NCBI GenBank assembly: GCA_965199055.1 | Contig: CBDAQR010000004.1 | Span: forward strand, 1,054,001-1,118,000 | Length of the DNA stretch: 64,000 nucleotides | Origin: CBDAQR01 sp965199055 | GTDB lineage: Bacteria > Pseudomonadota > Gammaproteobacteria > Pseudomonadales > Halieaceae | Direction: 5' to 3' | Part shown: in pieces, positions 58,891 through 64,000 of the stretch | Numbering within the stretch: the first letter of the stretch is position 1 | How the letters are laid out: the number at the start of each line of letters is the position of its first letter | The notes under the pieces: generated by a model | The model's input: only the letters and a program-made list of their open reading frames with translations | The model's database searches: none | Told to the model about the DNA's origin: nothing | Translations under genes and position numbers: made by a program

Positions 58891-61017
58891 TCACGCATCA
58901 TCGCGTGAATTCTGGATGCGCCCGTCTGGACACAGTCTTAAAACGTAATCGGCTCGCGCGATCGTCTCCGGTCTATGCGCGACGTGAATTCGGGTGATTT
59001 TTAAGTCATCGAGCTGTTGGTTGATGCTCGATTCAGTGCCGATGTCCAGATGGCAGGTCGCCTCGTCTAGCATGAGAATATCGGGGCGGCGATACAGTGC
59101 TCGCGCCAGCATGATTCGCTGTGCCTGTCCGCCACTAAGTCCGCTGCCGAGATCTCCAACGGGGGTGTTGTACCGCATCGGCAGACGCAGAATGTCTGTG
59201 TGAACGCAGGCTCGCATTGCGCTGCTAACAATGCGTTCCATGTCCACCTGCGGATCGAAGCAGCTGATGTTTTCGGCAATGCTGCCGCTTAGAAGATAAT
59301 CGTCCTGCATGACGGTGCCGATTCGCTGTCGATAATCTGGGCAGTTGTGAATGATCTGGCCGTTGAAGGTGATTTCTCCGGTGACGGGCAGCAGGCCGGC
59401 AAGGCATTTGAGCAACGTGGATTTTCCGCTGCCACTGTCACCGGTAATAACGGTGCACCGGCCGGGAGGAATTTGGAAACTGAGGTCGCAGAACACGGGG
59501 CTGGTGGCCTCCCCATAGCTGTAGCCTAGTCCGCGGACTTCAATAGCTGCTCTGAGGTTGGGTTTGAGTTGTGGGTTAGCTTGTGAGATTGGGTCGGTGC
59601 AACTGTCTGTATGAGTGAAGGCAATGTCAGAGATGCGCTCCAGGTGGACCCCTAGCATCTTTAGCGCGATCACCTGTTCGATGAATCCCCGCGCTGCCTC
59701 ACTGAAGCGCGTCTTGTAGCTCATGAAGGCGAAGAACATACCGAGACTTAGTTCGCCCTCCATGATGGCCCGGGCGGCAACGAACACCACGAGGATGTGC
59801 TCGCAACCGAAGACCAGTCGCGTGACTCCGGACAAGACTATTTCCCAGCGGTTTACCGCGATGTCCTTATTGATGTAAGCGGCGAAGCGCTGTTCCCAGT
59901 TTTGTCGGCGGTCGGCTTCGCGCTGAAACAATTTAATGGTCTGAATGGCGCGTATCGACTCGAGTAAATGACTTTCACAACTGGCGCTGGCCAGGATACC
60001 TTCCTCGTTGAGTTGATAGATGTAGCGATAACTGCTCAATCGCAGTAGCAGGTGTGCCAATACGGCGGCCGATACGATAAAGCCGAGCGTTAGGTCATAG
60101 ATAAACATGGCTATTAGGGTCAGTACTGCCATCAGACCATCGACTAGCGCGCCCACGAGTCCGACACTAAGCACATCTTTTATGGCATCTACCGAGGAAA
60201 ACCTCGATGCGATATCACCTAGCTGACGACGAGAGAAGTAGGTCATCGGTAAATGCAGCAAGTGTCGCTGTAGGTTGCGCGCAAGCTGGAAATTGAGAAG
60301 GCTTGAGAAATGTAGAACGAAGAAGGAGCGCAATGCCTGCGTGCCAATCTCTACCAGCAATAACAGGCCGAATCCTGTGGCTAGGACCTGTAATAACTGC
60401 GTATCCTGACGCAGGATGACTTCGTCGACCACAGTCTGCACATAGTACGGCGCCGCCAGAGCAAAGACTTGCAGCAGCATGGAAAGAAAAAATATGATGA
60501 GGAGACTGCGCCGCAGTCCCTGGGCACGGCTATACAGCGAGCTCAGGGATAATGTTGGGCCTGCCTGGCGCGGCTTGAATTGAGTGTCCGGTGTTACTTC
60601 AATGGCTACGCCGGTAAATCTTCGCGCCACTTCCTTCAGATCAATATGTCGTTCGCCGCAGGCCGGATCGTGAATAACAATTTTTTGTGCGCCGACGCGT
60701 TTCAAAACGATGTAGTGATTCATATCCCAGTGCAAAATGCAGGGCAGGACGAGCTTGCGCAGCGATACCAATTCCGCACGCAGCGCGCGGCTATTGAGGC
60801 CGAGCGTGGCCGCCATTTCGCCCAACTGCCTCACGGAACTGCCCCGATGTGATCCGGGAAAACGATGTCGAAGCTCGGAGACCGTGCAGTGGTGTCCGTG
60901 GTAACTGGCGAGCATGGCGATGCAAGCCAGGCCGCACTCGGTGATTTCTGTTTGCCGAAGCATCGGCAGTCGTGCACGGCCGCCGAAGTTCAATAGTGAC
61001 AGCGCTTGATGGCTCAT
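58891..61017 (-). CDS. peptidase-containing ABC exporter (C39 PCAT)
   Basis: A 708-residue bacteriocin-type exporter. The N-terminal C39 peptidase has Cys28 in QTEITECGLACIAMLASYHG, His101 in LHWDMNHYIVL and Asp117 in IHDPAC. A six-helix membrane domain follows (about 165-440). The ATPase carries ITGDSGSGKSTLLKCLAG, LSGGQAQRIMLARAL and ILMLDEATCHLD. It cleaves double-glycine leaders and exports the peptide. The ATG overlaps the adaptor stop (ATGA), and the precursor gene follows it, so all three make one locus. Confidence 0.95.
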   Translation of the reverse strand: MSHQALSLLNFGGRARLPMLRQTEITECGLACIAMLASYHGHHCTVSELRHRFPGSHRGSSVRQLGEMAATLGLNSRALRAELVSLRKLVLPCILHWDMNHYIVLKRVGAQKIVIHDPACGERHIDLKEVARRFTGVAIEVTPDTQFKPRQAGPTLSLSSLYSRAQGLRRSLLIIFFLSMLLQVFALAAPYYVQTVVDEVILRQDTQLLQVLATGFGLLLLVEIGTQALRSFFVLHFSSLLNFQLARNLQRHLLHLPMTYFSRRQLGDIASRFSSVDAIKDVLSVGLVGALVDGLMAVLTLIAMFIYDLTLGFIVSAAVLAHLLLRLSSYRYIYQLNEEGILASASCESHLLESIRAIQTIKLFQREADRRQNWEQRFAAYINKDIAVNRWEIVLSGVTRLVFGCEHILVVFVAARAIMEGELSLGMFFAFMSYKTRFSEAARGFIEQVIALKMLGVHLERISDIAFTHTDSCTDPISQANPQLKPNLRAAIEVRGLGYSYGEATSPVFCDLSFQIPPGRCTVITGDSGSGKSTLLKCLAGLLPVTGEITFNGQIIHNCPDYRQRIGTVMQDDYLLSGSIAENISCFDPQVDMERIVSSAMRACVHTDILRLPMRYNTPVGDLGSGLSGGQAQRIMLARALYRRPDILMLDEATCHLDIGTESSINQQLDDLKITRIHVAHRPETIARADYVLRLCPDGRIQNSRDDA

Positions 61018-62255
61018 TGCATTCTTGCGCCAAGGCGGTAAAGAGGATCGAACAACCAGTGCAGCAGTGGACGTTGCTCCAGCTCAATGTCCGCGCGTAA
61101 GGTCATGCCGGGTCGGCGCTGCACACCTTGCGCCGAAAAGCTCGCTTCCTCTGCGTCTACGGTCACGCGGTAGACCGCTTCACGGATGGAAAAGGGGAAG
61201 GGAGGATGCTCGCCCGGAAGCAATGCGGTCCGTGCAATCGACTCTATGTGTCCTTCGTGGAACCCATAAGTCTCATAGGGGAATGCGTCGTAGCGCAACA
61301 AGACGCGCTGCCCATTTTTGAGTAGTCCCGCTGCGCGAACGGGCACCAGTAGGGTGGCTTTCAATTCGGTGTCTGCCGGCATGATGCTCATTACGGGAAG
61401 ATTTCTTATCGCCCGCTGGCCCTCTCGAATCTGGAGGTTTGATATCACACCGTCGCGGGGTGCGGTTATTCTGTAACCACCATGGCCCCGTAGCCGCGTC
61501 GCCGCCTGGTTGAGGTCGCTCATGCGTAGTTGCAGATCGTCGCTCTGATTTTGCCTGCGCATAGCCAGGCCCTCGAGTTTTAACTTGAGCTCCTGCAATT
61601 GCTGTTCGGCCTCGGCGCGAAGTCCCCCTAGCACCAGCAGTTCCTGCTCTGCCGCCATCACCAGGCTGCGGATCTGGTCGGCATCCGCGTCGGTAACGTG
61701 GCCACGGGCGTTCAACTGTTCATAGCGCGCCAGGCGGCGTTGTTCCAGTTGGAGCCGTTTCTGTAAGCTGTTGCGCTGCTGATTGAGCCAGAACAGTCGG
61801 TTTCTTGCTGCAGAGAGTCTGGTCATAATTTCGTTCTGCTCAATGAGTTGCAGTCCGTCGAGTCTATTCATTTGACGCTGCAATACGGCGCTCTGTTTGT
61901 CGTACTCTTTCATCAGGCTGGCTTGAAGCGGTTGGCCGTCTGCCAGGACCTTTTCGGCATTGATGGTAGCCAGCACCTGGCCTGCGCTGACTGTGTCACC
62001 CTCAGCAACTGTCAGCTGAACGACTCGTCCCTCCGCGGGCGGATAGATGCGGACCAAGCCATTGGGTGGTTCGAGAAATCCGGGTGCCGATTCCTTACGG
62101 CTGAACTTTGCCTGTATCAGGAAGGCGACCAGCAGTGCGAGCCACGCGAGGAGTAATGCGCTCAGAAGGTAATGATTAAAGCGAGGCAGGAGAAGCAGCT
62201 CTCCGCCTAGACGATTCGAAGTGGCTTCAACAGCTTCTTGTCGGAACAATCCCAT
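61014..62255 (-). CDS. HlyD/CvaA-type secretion adaptor
   Basis: A 413-residue inner-membrane adaptor with one anchor helix at about residues 31-52 (LLSALLLAWLALLVAFLIQA), then PPNGLVRIYPPAEGRVVQLTVAEGD as the lipoyl motif, a long coiled coil with LARYEQLNARGHVTDADADQ, and ITAPRDGVISNLQIREGQ. It connects the C39 exporter to an outer-membrane TolC-like channel, which is not encoded here. It is the first gene of the operon. About 140 bases upstream hold no gene; a TATACT element on the minus strand near 62290 is a weak promoter candidate. Confidence 0.93.
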   Translation of the reverse strand: MGLFRQEAVEATSNRLGGELLLLPRFNHYLLSALLLAWLALLVAFLIQAKFSRKESAPGFLEPPNGLVRIYPPAEGRVVQLTVAEGDTVSAGQVLATINAEKVLADGQPLQASLMKEYDKQSAVLQRQMNRLDGLQLIEQNEIMTRLSAARNRLFWLNQQRNSLQKRLQLEQRRLARYEQLNARGHVTDADADQIRSLVMAAEQELLVLGGLRAEAEQQLQELKLKLEGLAMRRQNQSDDLQLRMSDLNQAATRLRGHGGYRITAPRDGVISNLQIREGQRAIRNLPVMSIMPADTELKATLLVPVRAAGLLKNGQRVLLRYDAFPYETYGFHEGHIESIARTALLPGEHPPFPFSIREAVYRVTVDAEEASFSAQGVQRRPGMTLRADIELEQRPLLHWLFDPLYRLGARMQ

Positions 62256-62396
62256 GCCGCGTCCCTGCAGGTGGGTGTAGCACGCAGTATAGGATGAAGC
62301 CGCGGGCGCAGGATGTCCCAGCGATTCATTTAGTCAGATTGGATGAAACACCCTGAGAGCGGCGTTCCTGGTGATGGCTTTGTAAAAAGCAGTTGC

Positions 62397-63860
62397 TTAG
62401 ATGCCACCCATCAGCATGTACTTAATTTCGACGTAGTCATCGATGCCGTACTTGGAGCCTTCGCGCCCTGAGCCGGATTCCTTAACGCCGCCAAACGGGG
62501 CCATTTCATTGGAGATAATGCCTTCGTTGATGCCAACAATGCCGTACTCCAGGTTCTCCGCCACACGCCAGACGCGTCCGATATCGCGCGTGTAGAAGTA
62601 AGATGCCAAGCCGAACTCGGTGTCGTTGGCCATGGCGATCACTTCGTCCTCGTTGGAAAAGCGTACGACCGGTGCGACCGGGCCGAAGATTTCGTTGCGA
62701 AACACCGCCATGTCTGCGGTGACATCGGTCAGGATTGTGGGGCGGTAAAAGCAATCACCCAGCTCTGCATCGGGGCCGCCGCCTAGCGCAACCGTTGCGC
62801 CCTGGCTCACCGAGGTTTGAACCAGTTCATCGACGTCGTTGACCGCTTTGGTGTTCACCAGTGGTCCGCTCGTAACCCCATCTTCCATGCCGTTGCCGAC
62901 AACAAGTTGTTGGGTTGCCTTGACCAGTTTCTCAACGAACTCGTCATAGACTGCATCCTGCACGAACAGTCGATTGGAGCAGACACAGGTCTGACCAGAG
63001 TTGCGATACTTGGAAATGATGGCACCCTCGACGGCAGCGTCGACATCGGCGTCGTCGAACACGATGAATGGCGCGTTGCCACCCAGTTCCATGGATGTCT
63101 TCTTCAGCGTGGCTGCACATTGTTCTTCCAGCATTTTTCCAACTGGTGTGGAGCCGGTGAAAGTGAGTTTGCGCACGATTGGATTGCTGGTCAGTTCGCT
63201 GCCAATGGCGCTACTCGCACCGCAGACAATGTTCAGCACGCCAGCGGGTACGCCCGCTCTTTCGGCGAGCACCGCCATGGCAAACGCCGACAGCGGAGTC
63301 TCAGTGGCCGGTTTGATGACAATGCTGCAGCCCGCGGCGAGCGCGGGGGCTGCCTTGCGGGCGATCATCGCGTTGGGGAAGTTCCAGGGCGTAATCGCAG
63401 CCACCACGCCAATGGGTTGCTTGATGCAAACGATACGCTTATCAGAAGACGGGCCTGGTATAACGTCGCCGTCGATGCGCTTGGCTTCTTCGCCGAACCA
63501 TTCCATGAACGCGGCGCCGTAGGCGACTTCGCCGCGAGATTCCGCCAATACCTTGCCCTGTTCTGCGGTCATGATGATGGCGAGGTCTTCCTGGTTCTCC
63601 ATCATCAGGTCGAACCACTTGCGCAGCACCTGTGCTCGCGTCTTGGCGGGCAATTTTTTCCAATCCTGCATCGCCGCGTCTGCGGCTTCAATGGCGCGGC
63701 GCGTTTCCACGCCGCCGACCTTGGCTATCTCGGTGATGACCTCCCCGGTGGCGGGATTGGTGACTGCCACAGTCGCACCATCGTCTGCATCAACCCACTG
63801 GCCATTGATATAAGCCTTATTTTGGAGCAGAGAGGGATCGTTGAGTGGTAGGGAGTTCAT
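62397..63860 (-). CDS. gabD: succinate-semialdehyde dehydrogenase (NAD(P))
   Basis: A 487-residue aldehyde dehydrogenase. TPWNFPNAMIARKAAPALAAG is the cofactor segment, SMELGGNAPFIVFDDADVD has the Glu, and NSGQTCVCSNRLFVQDAVYDE has the catalytic Cys with the second Cys two residues later, which in SSADHs can be redox-regulating. GREGSKYGIDDYVEIKYMLMG at the end is the GabD/SSADH C-terminus. It feeds succinate semialdehyde (from GABA or related) into the TCA cycle. It begins about 20 bases after the stop of the LuxR-type gene on the same strand. Confidence 0.93.
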   Translation of the reverse strand: MNSLPLNDPSLLQNKAYINGQWVDADDGATVAVTNPATGEVITEIAKVGGVETRRAIEAADAAMQDWKKLPAKTRAQVLRKWFDLMMENQEDLAIIMTAEQGKVLAESRGEVAYGAAFMEWFGEEAKRIDGDVIPGPSSDKRIVCIKQPIGVVAAITPWNFPNAMIARKAAPALAAGCSIVIKPATETPLSAFAMAVLAERAGVPAGVLNIVCGASSAIGSELTSNPIVRKLTFTGSTPVGKMLEEQCAATLKKTSMELGGNAPFIVFDDADVDAAVEGAIISKYRNSGQTCVCSNRLFVQDAVYDEFVEKLVKATQQLVVGNGMEDGVTSGPLVNTKAVNDVDELVQTSVSQGATVALGGGPDAELGDCFYRPTILTDVTADMAVFRNEIFGPVAPVVRFSNEDEVIAMANDTEFGLASYFYTRDIGRVWRVAENLEYGIVGINEGIISNEMAPFGGVKESGSGREGSKYGIDDYVEIKYMLMGGI

Positions 63861-63879
63861 CGTGTTACCTCGTGTTGGT

Positions 63880-64000
63880 TCAGGCGCGCAGCGCCAACAG
63901 TGGGTCTCCTGCTGCCTGCGGCAGGGCGATCGCGTCGAAGAAGAGGGTAAACAGTTCTGAGTGCGATGATATGCCCAGTTTCTGGTAGATATTCTTGCGG
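63880..64000 (-). CDS. C-terminal end of a LuxR-type regulator (partial)
   Basis: The gene enters from the right edge and stops at 63880-63882, leaving about 39 residues. RKNIYQKLGISSHSELFTLFF is the second half of a LuxR-type helix-turn-helix (recognition helix and following helix). The rest, including any sensor domain, is outside the window. The short spacing to gabD suggests it may control or be co-transcribed with that gene, which is inference. Confidence 0.75.
   Translation of the reverse strand, partial: RKNIYQKLGISSHSELFTLFFDAIALPQAAGDPLLALRA

Noticed and set aside
58604..58894. A 96-residue frame overlapping the precursor
   Set aside because: It is in a different frame of the precursor, is very Arg-rich and has no ribosome site comparable to AAGGAG before the precursor start.
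1..64000. tRNA, rRNA, prophage or integrative element
   Set aside because: No cloverleaf-like segment, rRNA, integrase or phage structural gene was recognised by eye; a tRNA scan would be decisive.

Overview
The window looks like chromosomal DNA of an aerobic, heterotrophic marine gammaproteobacterium, probably of the Cellvibrionales/Halieaceae type. This is an inference from gene content: long-form PurC, several acyl-CoA and SDR enzymes, a Baeyer-Villiger monooxygenase, a KstD-like oxidoreductase, a DUF3604 protein, NAD-linked formate dehydrogenase and haem uptake. Coding density is very high. Many genes overlap by ATGA or TAATG junctions. No tRNA, rRNA, CRISPR array or prophage was seen, and no stretch longer than about 300 bases is left unexplained.

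Layout. 1-6.2 kb: end of a sulfotransferase-like gene, a methyltransferase, a YjbQ protein, periplasmic MsrA, a large GGDEF/EAL protein, and a coupled pair of unknown exported proteins. 6.2-13.7 kb: DUF3604 protein, purC, an RCK-domain protein, an AGCS symporter, an unknown exported protein, a NUDIX hydrolase. 13.7-22.2 kb: a subtilisin-like lipoprotein that lacks the usual catalytic Asp, a BVMO, cytochrome b561, cytochrome c', a KstD-like flavoprotein followed by three 19-bp repeats. 22.4-30.6 kb: an MFS transporter, a frameshifted maiA, then a degenerate-GGDEF membrane protein coupled to an RND adaptor, RND pump and flippase-like protein. 30.6-37.4 kb: an operon of an isocitrate-dehydrogenase-like gene with an internal duplication followed by fdsG-fdsB-fdsA-fdsD, where fdsA has a 7-bp tandem repeat that shifts its frame. 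37.5-39.8 kb: class III aminotransferase and AEC transporter. 39.8-45.6 kb: haem acquisition locus (HugZ-HutX-receptor, divergent from HmuT-HmuU-HmuV) around a Fur box; hmuV carries an in-frame amber codon. 45.6-56.9 kb: patatin/SDR/SDR/thioesterase operon, a second GGDEF/EAL protein, CoA transferase, acyl-CoA dehydrogenase, aldehyde dehydrogenase and glycerol kinase.

56.9-62.3 kb is the most distinctive accessory region: a minus-strand peptide-export operon (HlyD-type adaptor, C39-peptidase ABC exporter, a short double-glycine precursor) followed, after a 10-bp-stem hairpin with a UCCG loop, by two overlapping small two-helix membrane proteins. The first of these is split by a complete 1260-bp IS3-family element with 26-bp terminal inverted repeats and a 4-bp target duplication; removing the element and one target copy restores a 61-residue frame exactly. 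The window ends with a succinate-semialdehyde dehydrogenase and the end of a LuxR-type regulator.

Four genes carry reading-frame lesions (maiA, fdsA, hmuV, the small membrane gene). The IS insertion is certainly a real event in the sequence; the other three are single-site changes that could be true mutations or sequence errors.
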